Source of the DNA: an uncultured Caulobacteraceae bacterium | GTDB lineage: Bacteria > Pseudomonadota > Alphaproteobacteria > Caulobacterales > TH1-2 | Direction: 5' to 3' | NCBI GenBank assembly: GCA_937967425.1 | Contig: CALBST010000401.1 | Location: forward strand, 1-14,061 | Length of the DNA stretch: 14,061 nucleotides | Part shown: in pieces, positions 7,397 through 13,590 of the stretch | Layout of the letters: each line of letters opens with the position of its first letter | Numbering within the stretch: the stretch's first letter is position 1 | Translations under genes and position numbers: made by a program | The notes under the pieces: model-generated | What the model saw: only the letters and a program-made list of their open reading frames with translations | The model's database searches: none | What the model was told of the DNA's origin: nothing

Positions 7397-7782
7397 ATCT
7401 GCTCGTCCTGCGGCGCGAGCTTGGTCGTCCACAGGCCCATGAACAGGATCGACGCGCCGAACAGAAGCGACCAGGCGCCGAATGTCGCGTCCAGCGTCTC
7501 ATCCAGGTTCGGGAACGCGTTGGGAAATTCGTGCGTCAGGAAACCGTTCAGCAAAAGCACCGGCAACGCCAGGCCGATTGCCGCTTCACCCTCATCGCCC
7601 GAAGCCTCGCCCAGAAGCTTCAGAAACACGAAGCCGAGGATGAGCCCAACAACCGGCGCCGAAAGGAACGTGATCATCCGCAGCGATTCGTCCGGCAGGA
7701 AGAAGTATTGCCCGCCAAACCGGAATGCGCCCGCCACCACGAGCCAAAGCACAAACCCGAAGAACATCGCGCGAATGATCAT
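7393..7782 (-). CDS. Small four-helix membrane protein
   Basis: 129 aa. Four hydrophobic segments are visible at about residues 5-20, 38-57, 68-84 and 99-119, with an acidic loop between the second and third (EASGDEGEA) and an FPNAFPNLDET stretch before the last helix. The pattern brings to mind the DUF5367 membrane proteins, but I cannot verify that and give no function. ATG 7782 has GGGGAGG about seven bases upstream and overlaps the previous stop (ATGA, 7782-7779). Its own stop overlaps the next start in the same way. Coupling places it in one operon with the dehydrogenase and the phosphodiesterase. Confidence 0.8.
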   Translation of the reverse strand: MIIRAMFFGFVLWLVVAGAFRFGGQYFFLPDESLRMITFLSAPVVGLILGFVFLKLLGEASGDEGEAAIGLALPVLLLNGFLTHEFPNAFPNLDETLDATFGAWSLLFGASILFMGLWTTKLAPQDEQI

Positions 7783-8033
7783 GTTCGCCCTCCCCTAAGC
7801 TCCAACAACTTGTCGACCACGACGGCGAGTTTGTGTTCGCTTACGGGGCAGGCAATGGTCTCCGCCGCGGTGACACGCAGATAGTCGGCGATCTCGGCGG
7901 CAGCCTTGCCTTCACTCAATAGCCGCAAAACCGGGCCGACGTAATCGTCATACTCATCTTGGGGAACGCCACAGCCGATCGGGTCCCAATCCTGCCAGAG
8001 GATCTTGCGCACCGATCGGAAATCGGCGCTCAT
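7779..8033 (-). CDS. Conserved-looking 84-aa cytoplasmic protein
   Basis: 84 aa, soluble, acidic to neutral. The core ILWQDWDPIGCGVPQDEYD followed by YVGPVLRLLSEG and EIADYL resembles a small family with a DWDPIG...DEYD signature found in many bacteria (perhaps DUF1871-like, from memory and unverified). Its molecular function is unknown to me. ATG 8033 overlaps the dehydrogenase stop (ATGA, 8033-8030), and its stop overlaps the next ATG, so it sits fully inside the coupled operon. Codon use is like its neighbours. It is too short and featureless for a mechanistic guess. Confidence 0.75.
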   Translation of the reverse strand: MSADFRSVRKILWQDWDPIGCGVPQDEYDDYVGPVLRLLSEGKAAAEIADYLRVTAAETIACPVSEHKLAVVVDKLLELRGGRT

Positions 8034-9169
8034 TCCTTGAGCATTTCGCGCGAGACGATCACCCGCATGATCTCGTTGGTGCCTTCAAGGATACGGTGGA
8101 CGCGAAGATCGCGCACGATGCGCTCCACTTCGTAATCGGCAAGGTAGCCATAGCCGCCATGGAGCTGGAGCGCCTGGTCGGCGACCTTAAAGGCAGTATC
8201 GGTGACAAAGCGCTTCGCCATCGCGCAATACTTGGTAGCGTCCGGCGCCTTTGCGTCGAGCTTGCGCGCGGCTGCGTGCAACAATGCGCGCGAGGCGGCG
8301 AGCTCGGTTTCCATGTCCGCCAGCACGAATTGCGTGTTTTGGAAATCGGCGATGCGTTTGCCGAATTGCTTGCGCTCCTTCACGTACGCGAGCGCGCGAT
8401 CGAGCGCATCTTGCGCGCCGCCAAGCGCACAGGCGGCGATGTTGAGGCGCCCGCCATCGAGCCCCTTCATCGCGTACTTGAAGCCCTCGCCTTCTGGTCC
8501 AACACGGTTCTCGACCGGCACGCGGCAATCTTCGAAATTCACGATCGCGGTCGGTTGCGCACGCCAGCCCATCTTGTCTTCGTTCTTGCCGAAGCTGAGG
8601 CCTTTGGTCCCATCTTCAACGAGCACCGTTGAAACGCCTTTGGGCCCGTCTTCGCCAGTGCGGCACATCAAAACGTAGAGATCGGAGAAGCCTGCTCCTG
8701 AGATAAACGCCTTCGAGCCATTGATCACATATTGCGAGTTGCCGTCAGGCTTGGCCGTGGTGCGCAGCGCGCCCGCGTCAGAGCCCGAGCCTGGCTCGGT
8801 CAAACAATACGAGGCGATCTTCTCCATCGTCGTCAGCTGCGGCAGCCATTGCGCGCGCTGCTCGGCGTTGCCGAAGCTATCGATCATCCACGCGCACATG
8901 TTGTGGATGGACAGAAACGCCGAGGTGGCGACGCATCCGCGCGAAAGCTCTTCAAAGATCAGCGCAGCATCGAGACGCGTCAGCGCCGAACCACCATGCT
9001 CTTCGCCCACATAAATGCCGGCAAACCCCAATCCGGCGAGTTCCTTGAGAACCTCGCGGCTTAGGCCCTCTTCTTCCCAGCGCGCCGCGTGAGGGCGCAG
9101 CTTCTCCAGCGCGAATCCGCGTGCGGTTTCGACGATAAGTTCTTGGTCTTCCGTGAGTTGCGCCGACAT
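8030..9169 (-). CDS. Acyl-CoA dehydrogenase, isobutyryl-CoA dehydrogenase type
   Basis: 379 aa FAD enzyme. It should oxidise isobutyryl-CoA to methacrylyl-CoA in valine breakdown and pass electrons to electron-transfer flavoprotein. The first family signature is YCLTEPGSGSDAG (121-133), the second region is HGGYGYLADYEVERIVRD, and the catalytic Glu362 lies in LEGTNEIMR. Long stretches such as IHNMCAWMIDSFGN (88-101), TMEKIASYCLTEPGSGSD and GSKAFISGAG closely match what I recall of mammalian ACAD8, which supports the substrate call over other acyl-CoA dehydrogenases. The start is ATG 9169, with GAGGGAA just upstream; an in-frame codon at 9244 would add a basic, non-conserved leader. It is first of four genes linked by ATGA overlaps. 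No other valine pathway gene is in the window. Confidence 0.93.
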   Translation of the reverse strand: MSAQLTEDQELIVETARGFALEKLRPHAARWEEEGLSREVLKELAGLGFAGIYVGEEHGGSALTRLDAALIFEELSRGCVATSAFLSIHNMCAWMIDSFGNAEQRAQWLPQLTTMEKIASYCLTEPGSGSDAGALRTTAKPDGNSQYVINGSKAFISGAGFSDLYVLMCRTGEDGPKGVSTVLVEDGTKGLSFGKNEDKMGWRAQPTAIVNFEDCRVPVENRVGPEGEGFKYAMKGLDGGRLNIAACALGGAQDALDRALAYVKERKQFGKRIADFQNTQFVLADMETELAASRALLHAAARKLDAKAPDATKYCAMAKRFVTDTAFKVADQALQLHGGYGYLADYEVERIVRDLRVHRILEGTNEIMRVIVSREMLKE

Positions 9170-9217
9170 TGTTCCCTCGTTGCGCCGCTTATAGCGCCGT
9201 CGCGGCCGCACGCCAGC

Positions 9218-9253
9218 GTTCCGAGCCAGGAACCTGTCATGCACTTAAGTGTT
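9218..9253 (+). promoter_or_regulatory. EcfG-type general stress promoter for lipoprotein gene 1
   Basis: GGAAC at 9229-9233 (-35) is followed after 16 bases by TGTT at 9250-9253 (-10), matching the alphaproteobacterial EcfG consensus GGAAC-N16/17-CGTT with one mismatch. It lies about 50 bases upstream of ATG 9301. The -35 is also the right half of a dyad, GTTCC (9218-9222) and GGAAC (9229-9233). Confidence is raised by the second, perfect copy before the paralogous gene. Confidence 0.65.
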
Positions 9254-9300
9254 GTCTGCTCTGCCGACCCGTTTCCGGGCGCGCAATTAGGAGACGACTT

Positions 9301-9558
9301 ATGCTCAAGACACTTGCTACCGCCGCTGCGGCGGCCGCCATGCTGAGCTTGGCCGCCTGCGATGGCAGCGCCGAGAAGGCCGGTGAGAACATGGATTCCG
9401 CCATCGAAGAGGCGACCCAAGGCGAAGAAAATCTCGGCGATGGCGCCCTCGAACAAGCTGGCGAAAGCATCGACGAAGCCACTGGCAATCAACAGAACCA
9501 AGACGCCGCGGATGCGCTCAACGACGCAACCGACGGCGACGCCAGCACCAATCCGTAA
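9301..9558 (+). CDS. Small acidic lipoprotein 1 (entericidin-like arrangement)
   Basis: 85 aa. The signal peptide MLKTLATAAAAAAMLSLAAC ends in an LAAC lipobox, with lipidated Cys20. The mature part is short, acidic and rich in Ala/Glu/Asp/Gly, with an internal near-repeat: EKAGENMDSAIEEATQG (25-41) and EQAGESIDEATGN (51-63). It probably forms amphipathic helices. Residue +2 after Cys is Asp, which in E. coli keeps lipoproteins in the inner membrane. AGGAG at 9289-9293 sets the start; a longer open frame upstream is not used. It is a paralogue of the next gene by MLK(T/S)L start, lipobox position and AGE-rich repeats. An EcfG-type promoter precedes it and a strong terminator follows. It recalls entericidin lipoproteins in size and organisation, but sequence similarity is weak. 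Confidence 0.85.
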   Translation: MLKTLATAAAAAAMLSLAACDGSAEKAGENMDSAIEEATQGEENLGDGALEQAGESIDEATGNQQNQDAADALNDATDGDASTNP

Positions 9559-9603
9559 CGAGTACCGGATGCGCGCCATGCTGGACTAGGCGCTCAGACG
9601 GCC

Positions 9604-9644
9604 GCGGCGCCTGGCGACCTCGTCGCCGGCGCCGCAACTTTTTT
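9604..9644 (+). terminator. Intrinsic terminator between the two lipoprotein genes
   Basis: GCGGCGCC (9604-9611) pairs with GGCGCCGC (9628-9635). After one bulged T, GGCGA (9613-9617) pairs with TCGCC (9623-9627) around a CCTCG loop. AAC and six T (9639-9644) follow. This separates the transcripts of the two lipoproteins. Confidence 0.9.
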
Positions 9645-9646
9645 CC

Positions 9647-9671
9647 GGAACCGTGTTAGCGGCGAAACGTT
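9647..9671 (+). promoter_or_regulatory. EcfG-type general stress promoter for lipoprotein gene 2
   Basis: GGAAC (9647-9651), exactly 16 bases, then CGTT (9668-9671): a perfect match to the EcfG (PhyR/NepR-controlled sigma) consensus. It starts three bases after the T tract of the preceding terminator and about 57 bases before ATG 9728, so this gene has its own stress promoter. Confidence 0.8.
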
Positions 9672-9727
9672 GAGATCCCCGGCGGCTCACACCGCCCAAC
9701 GACTGGGACACTTCAGGAGAAACATTG

Positions 9728-9964
9728 ATGTTGAAGTCATTGCTGGGCGCGGCTGCGGCCGTCAGCCTGTTGGGTGTTGTCGCCTGCAGCCAGGGCCCCA
9801 ACGAAGAGGCCGGCGAAGCCGCCGATACCAACTACGAACAATCCACCACCGGCACGACCGATCTGGGCCAAGGCCCAGCGGAAGAAGCCGGCGAAGCGCT
9901 CGATGAAGCGCAAGGCGAAGCCGCTGAAGGCAATACGACGCCGCCGGCGACGACAACGCCGTAA
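9728..9964 (+). CDS. Small acidic lipoprotein 2
   Basis: 78 aa. The signal peptide MLKSLLGAAAAVSLLGVVAC ends at Cys20 (VVAC lipobox). The mature chain is acidic and low in complexity, with a repeat GPNEEAGEAADTN (23-35) and GPAEEAGEALDEA (49-61), and a Thr/Pro tail. Residue +2 is Ser, which by the E. coli rule would send it to the outer membrane, unlike its paralogue with Asp at +2. AGGAGA at 9715-9720 is seven bases before ATG 9728; a TTG at 9725 is less likely. A perfect EcfG-type promoter lies upstream and a terminator follows. I infer a stress-induced envelope protein; the biochemical role is unknown. Confidence 0.85.
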   Translation: MLKSLLGAAAAVSLLGVVACSQGPNEEAGEAADTNYEQSTTGTTDLGQGPAEEAGEALDEAQGEAAEGNTTPPATTTP

Positions 9965-9990
9965 GCAACGACGAATCGCAATTGCGATCG

Positions 9991-10027
9991 AACTCCCCGC
10001 GGGCCTAGAAGGCGCGCGGGGAGTTTT
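9991..10027 (+). terminator. Intrinsic terminator whose 3' arm contains the next gene's ribosome binding site
   Basis: AACTCCCCGCG (9991-10001) pairs perfectly with CGCGGGGAGTT (10015-10025). GCC and GGC can extend pairing inside the loop, and TTTT (10024-10027) ends it. The ATG of the transporter follows at 10029. GGGGAG (10018-10023), the only ribosome binding site for that ATG, is buried in the stem, so the hairpin can both end the lipoprotein transcript and hide the start of translation. Confidence 0.8.
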
Positions 10028-10028
10028 C

Positions 10029-10919
10029 ATGTTTGCCCGTTTTCCGCCGGCGCTGGTGCTGACACTGGCGATTGTCGCCGGCGCGTCGATGGACGCGACG
10101 ATCAAATGGCTTGCGCAAAGCAATCATGTACTTCTCGTCGCGTTCGGCCGCTATCTGTTCGGCGCGCTGTTTTCGCTGGCGATCTGGTGGCGGGCCGGCA
10201 AACCTGTCGTCACGCGAGAGATGTGGCGCGCCCACGGCGTCCGTGGCTTCGTAATCGCCACATGCGCGGTCACGTTCTTCTGGGCGCTCTCGGTGCTGCC
10301 GCTCGCGGAAGCCGTGGCGCTCTCATTCGTCTATCCGCTGATCGTGCCGTTCGTGGCTTGGGTCATCCTGAAGGAGAGAATACGCTTGGCGAGCATCGTC
10401 TGCGCCATCGTCGGCTTTGCTGGGGTCATCGTCGCCATGCAAGGCGCGCCGAGCGAAGCGGAATCGCCGCAGCACGATCTCGGGGTCGTTGCGGTGTTGG
10501 TCTCGGCGTTCTTCTTTTCGATCGCCATGGTGCTGTTGCGAGAGCGTTCGCAAAAAGATGGCGCGGCCATCGTGAGCCTTATGACAAGTGTCGTACCTGG
10601 GATCATCCTGGTAGCGCCCACCATCGCCTTTGCGACGCCGCCGACTGTCAGCGATTGGCCCTTCTTCCTGCAGATGGGCGCGCTTGCGGCGGTGTTTATG
10701 TATCTGATGGCGCAGGCCTACGCGCGCGCGGAGGCGCAGCAACTGGCGCCAATCCACTACACCGAGCTGATCTACGCCAGCATTATCGGCTTCGTGATCT
10801 TTCGTGAAACGCCGCGCGTGGAAATTTACATGGGCGCAGCGCTGATCGTCGCCGCATGCCTGTGGGCGGCGTATGATGAGCGGCGGCTTTCGCTCAAACC
10901 GAAGGAAACGGCTTCATGA
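10029..10919 (+). CDS. DMT superfamily transporter with EamA domains
   Basis: 296 aa inner-membrane protein with about ten hydrophobic helices in two similar halves (about residues 6-140 and 150-283), as in the drug/metabolite transporter superfamily. Typical features are MDATIKWLA in helix 1, WALSVLPLAEAVALSFVYPLIVPFVAW split across helices 3-4 and ending in KER (115-117), and YTELIYASIIGFVIFRETP in the second half. The cargo cannot be predicted; relatives export amino acids, metabolites or drugs. ATG 10029 is chosen because the protein then begins directly with helix 1 and GGGGAG lies five bases upstream. A longer open frame runs back through the preceding terminator and lipoprotein gene and is not real. 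Its last four bases overlap the thioesterase start (ATGA), so the two are coupled. Confidence 0.9.
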   Translation: MFARFPPALVLTLAIVAGASMDATIKWLAQSNHVLLVAFGRYLFGALFSLAIWWRAGKPVVTREMWRAHGVRGFVIATCAVTFFWALSVLPLAEAVALSFVYPLIVPFVAWVILKERIRLASIVCAIVGFAGVIVAMQGAPSEAESPQHDLGVVAVLVSAFFFSIAMVLLRERSQKDGAAIVSLMTSVVPGIILVAPTIAFATPPTVSDWPFFLQMGALAAVFMYLMAQAYARAEAQQLAPIHYTELIYASIIGFVIFRETPRVEIYMGAALIVAACLWAAYDERRLSLKPKETAS

Positions 10920-11305
10920 CATTCGACACCTCGCTCATTCCCTTCGCAAAAACGCTGGGCGTCGAGATCACCGAGGCGTCGCCGGAGAGGGTCGTCGGCA
11001 AGCTGCTGGTGCGGCCGGAGCTCTGCACGTCAGGCGGCACGCTTCACGGCGGCGCAGTGATGTCGCTGGCGGATTCATTGGGTGCTGTGGGCGCGTTTCT
11101 CTCGCTGCCGCCTGGCTCACGCGGCACGACGACACTCGAGAGCAAGACGAACTTTCTGAGCGCGGCGAAAGTAAACACCACCGTGACGGCCGAAGCGACG
11201 CCGGTTCATTCCGGAAAACGCACCGGCGTCTGGCAAACCAAGATCACGAGCGAAGACGGCAAGGCCGTCGCGCTCGTGATCCAAACCCAGCTTGTTCTGA
11301 CCTAA
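10916..11305 (+). CDS. PaaI-type hotdog thioesterase
   Basis: 129 aa, single hotdog domain, the usual length for the PaaI / 4-hydroxybenzoyl-CoA thioesterase group. It should hydrolyse an acyl- or aryl-CoA in the cytoplasm. The diagnostic segment is TLHGGAVMSLADSLGAVGA (42-60): the HGG turn (44-46) precedes the central helix, and Asp53 stands where PaaI has its catalytic acid. TLESKTNFL (73-81) is also typical. The ATG overlaps the transporter stop (10916-10919), which couples the two genes; linkage of transporter and thioesterase might mean export of a product released from CoA, but that is speculation. Its TAA overlaps the stop of the convergent EF-G-like gene, leaving no room for a terminator between them. 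Confidence 0.9.
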   Translation: MTFDTSLIPFAKTLGVEITEASPERVVGKLLVRPELCTSGGTLHGGAVMSLADSLGAVGAFLSLPPGSRGTTTLESKTNFLSAAKVNTTVTAEATPVHSGKRTGVWQTKITSEDGKAVALVIQTQLVLT

Positions 11306-13299
11306 GCGCCTCCGTTCGCCTGCGCCCGCTTTGCGACTTCATCGGCGCGCCGGCCCGTCACTTCGACCATGTGATCGAACTCCGCCTCGAACGTCGCCAA
11401 GCCTTGCGTCAGAGAACGCAGCTCGATGATGAAATTCTGCCGCTCGCTATGCGGCAGATAGACATCGACGCGATCCCAACCGGGCCAGCCTTCGCGCGGT
11501 TCGAAGCCCAGAATTTGGCCATTATGGGATGAAACGGCGGAGTTGACCTTCGGGGTGCCCCAGCTCGGCGTGTAGATCGAAAGCTTCTCGACGGGCTCGA
11601 GCAGAACCGTGCCGCACTGCTCGATCGCCTCCTGCATGCCGAGACGCCCTGCCTGTTGGAACGAGTGCTCGCTCGAATCGACCGAATGGAACGAACCATC
11701 GATCAAGGTGACGGACACATCCACGACCGGAAAACCAAGCGCGCCCTTCGCCATTGCGTCTTTGACGCCCGACTCAACAGCCGGGATCCACTGCCGCGGA
11801 ATGGCGCCGCCGGTGATTTTGTCGACGAATTGGAAGCCCTCGCCGCGTGGCAACGGCTTCACCTGGATGACGCAATCCCCGAACTGGCCGTGACCGCCGG
11901 TCTGCTTCTTATGGCGGCCGCGCACTTCGGCGTTCTTGCGCAAGCTTTCCTTGTAGGGCGTCGATGGCGGCGCCGTGGAAACCTCCACGTTGAACCGTCC
12001 CTTCAAGCGATCGAGCACGCTGCGCAGATGCGGCTCGCCTTGGCCTTGCAGCAAGATCTCGTGCGTGCCCTGATCGTGCACGACGCTCAGGCCAGCATCC
12101 TCTTCGACAAGCTTCTGCAAAGCGCCAGACAGGCGCACGTCGTCCTTGCGATCCTTCGTCGCGATCGCGAGCTGATAGACCGGGAAGCGCTTCTTGAAGT
12201 TGAGCCTGATCTTCTCCGGCCCGCTGGCGCCTAGCAAATCGCCGGCGGCGACCGGATCGAGCTTGCCGATGGCGCAGACATCACCCTCTGGGATCCGCGA
12301 TACTTTCTTGATCTGAGAGCCGTTGAGCGAAAAGAGCGCGCCCGGACGCTGCTGCGAAGCGTCGCTCAGTGTGAGCGTGTCGCTATCGTTGAGCGCACCG
12401 CCAAAATTGCGCGCGTAAGCGAGCTTGCCCGCCTGCCCCGCGTGCGAAATCTTCATCACGTAAGCGCCGTTACCGGAGAGGCCCAAGCGCGCGGCGGCAT
12501 ATTTCGGCTCCGGCGTATCGTGACGCAGCGCCTTCAGCAGCCGGCGAACGCCGTTGCCGTTAGCGGTCGAGCCGAAGAAGACCGGCGCGATCAATCCATC
12601 CCGCAACTCATTCACCAGGTCACGGAACACGGTGTCGCGATCGGGCGTGACGTCGGAGAGGAGCTTTTCCATCAGCTCATCGTCGAAATCCGCGAGCTGT
12701 TCGAGGAGATGGAAGCGCGCTTCTGTTTCGCGCTCGGCTAAGTCCTTCGGAATATCGATGATCTCAGACGGCTTGCCTTGCTGGTAGCGATAGGCGCGTT
12801 CGAGCGCGAGATCGACGAAGCCAGTAATTTTGTCGTCCTCCCAGATCGGAATCTGACGCGCGACCAGCGGCGTATTGGACACAGGCTGCAGCGCCTCGAG
12901 CAGATCGCGAATGCGCCCGCGTGCGGTATCGATCTTGTTGATGAAGAGCGCGCGCGGAATCTGAAGCTCTTCGAGCGCCTTCAAGAAAGGCTGCGCCAGA
13001 ACGGCTTTGTCCGGATCAGGATCGGCGACGACGATGGCGAGATCGACAGCGGGTAGAGCGAAATCAGCGTCTGCGAGGAAATCGACTGCGCCCGGGGCGT
13101 CAATGAAGGCGTAATGATCGCCCATGAAGTCGATAGCGGTGAATTGGGTTTCGGTGGATTGGCCTGCCGCGGCCGGGGAAATTCCCGAACCGCCCGAAGC
13201 GGCTGAAGCCAGAGCTTGGATCAACGCCGTCTTGCCCGCTCCGGTCGGACCGACGACGGCAATAGCCCTCACAACGTTTGCAGATTTGCTTTCAGGCAT
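11302..13299 (-). CDS. Elongation factor G-like GTPase with altered switch regions
   Basis: 665 aa from ATG 13299, with the EF-G domain order: G domain, domain II (about 240-370), III, IV (from about 450) and V to the end. The P-loop is GPTGAGKT (17-24), G3 is DAPG (67-70) and G4 is NKID (121-124). Two features differ from true EF-G. The switch I segment with its conserved RGITI/Thr is absent, replaced by a short Gly/Ser/Ala stretch, and the catalytic His after DxPG is Ala71. Domain IV keeps RGRHKKQTGGHGQFGD and domain V keeps TPKVNS. This matches the EF-G-like/FusA2 paralogues, of which at least a mycobacterial member is reported to lack ribosome-dependent GTPase activity. It is therefore probably not the main translocase. 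ATG 13299 has AGGGAG eight bases upstream; GTG 13308 would abut that site. Confidence 0.9.
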   Translation of the reverse strand: MPESKSANVVRAIAVVGPTGAGKTALIQALASAASGGSGISPAAAGQSTETQFTAIDFMGDHYAFIDAPGAVDFLADADFALPAVDLAIVVADPDPDKAVLAQPFLKALEELQIPRALFINKIDTARGRIRDLLEALQPVSNTPLVARQIPIWEDDKITGFVDLALERAYRYQQGKPSEIIDIPKDLAERETEARFHLLEQLADFDDELMEKLLSDVTPDRDTVFRDLVNELRDGLIAPVFFGSTANGNGVRRLLKALRHDTPEPKYAAARLGLSGNGAYVMKISHAGQAGKLAYARNFGGALNDSDTLTLSDASQQRPGALFSLNGSQIKKVSRIPEGDVCAIGKLDPVAAGDLLGASGPEKIRLNFKKRFPVYQLAIATKDRKDDVRLSGALQKLVEEDAGLSVVHDQGTHEILLQGQGEPHLRSVLDRLKGRFNVEVSTAPPSTPYKESLRKNAEVRGRHKKQTGGHGQFGDCVIQVKPLPRGEGFQFVDKITGGAIPRQWIPAVESGVKDAMAKGALGFPVVDVSVTLIDGSFHSVDSSEHSFQQAGRLGMQEAIEQCGTVLLEPVEKLSIYTPSWGTPKVNSAVSSHNGQILGFEPREGWPGWDRVDVYLPHSERQNFIIELRSLTQGLATFEAEFDHMVEVTGRRADEVAKRAQANGGA

Positions 13300-13590
13300 G
13301 GCGCACACTCCCTTGTTTCCCGTGTTCGGGTTGGGGCGGCGCCAGCGGCGGGCGCCGCTTCTCGCTTATGCAGGTCTTTCCAGACCAGGGAGCACTGTTT
13401 CACGAACAGGGCTAGGCGCCAAGGCGGTGTGCTCGTTCCGGCGCAAAGTTAACTATCCACGCTTCCCGGCCAAGCGAACGCGCATCGTACGATGCGGGTG
13501 AGCGCAGAGCCGGGACCCAGGGGCCGCTTTAGCTCCAGCGTTTGCCCCTGGGTCCCGGATCGCCTGCGGCGTCCGGGAAGCGTGAGCGCC
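13300..13590. other. Non-coding spacer upstream of the EF-G-like gene
   Basis: A 291-bp gap containing the leader of the EF-G-like gene and the 3' side of the MerR-like gene. It holds a GC-rich hairpin, GCGGCGCC (13336-13343) with GGCGCCGC (13351-13358), in the EF-G-like leader; a short dyad CTGTT-N5-AACAG (13395-13409); and the palindromic repeat at 13510-13578. The hairpin at 13336 has no T tract on either strand. I find no credible small gene and no clear promoter. Confidence 0.5.
13510..13578. repeat. Compound palindromic intergenic repeat
   Basis: CCGGGACCCAGGGGC (13510-13524) and GCCCCTGGGTCCCGG (13544-13558) form a perfect 15-bp inverted repeat with a 19-base loop. The right arm also begins a second hairpin: TCCCGGA (13553-13559) pairs with TCCGGGA (13572-13578), and CGCC (13561-13564) with GGCG (13568-13571), around a TGC loop. 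The two hairpins share bases 13553-13558 and exclude each other. The wording is like the dispersed palindromes common between genes in alphaproteobacteria. It lies just past the stop of the minus-strand MerR-like gene, where it may act as a transcript end. Confidence 0.75.

Noticed and set aside
9774..10028. Upstream extension of the transporter frame by 85 codons
   Set aside because: It overlaps the second lipoprotein and runs through a terminator; the translation is basic low-complexity, and helix 1 begins right after ATG 10029.
13336..13358. GC-rich hairpin as a terminator or riboswitch in the EF-G-like leader
   Set aside because: No T tract on either strand and no recognisable riboswitch core; it may be only GC-rich chance pairing.
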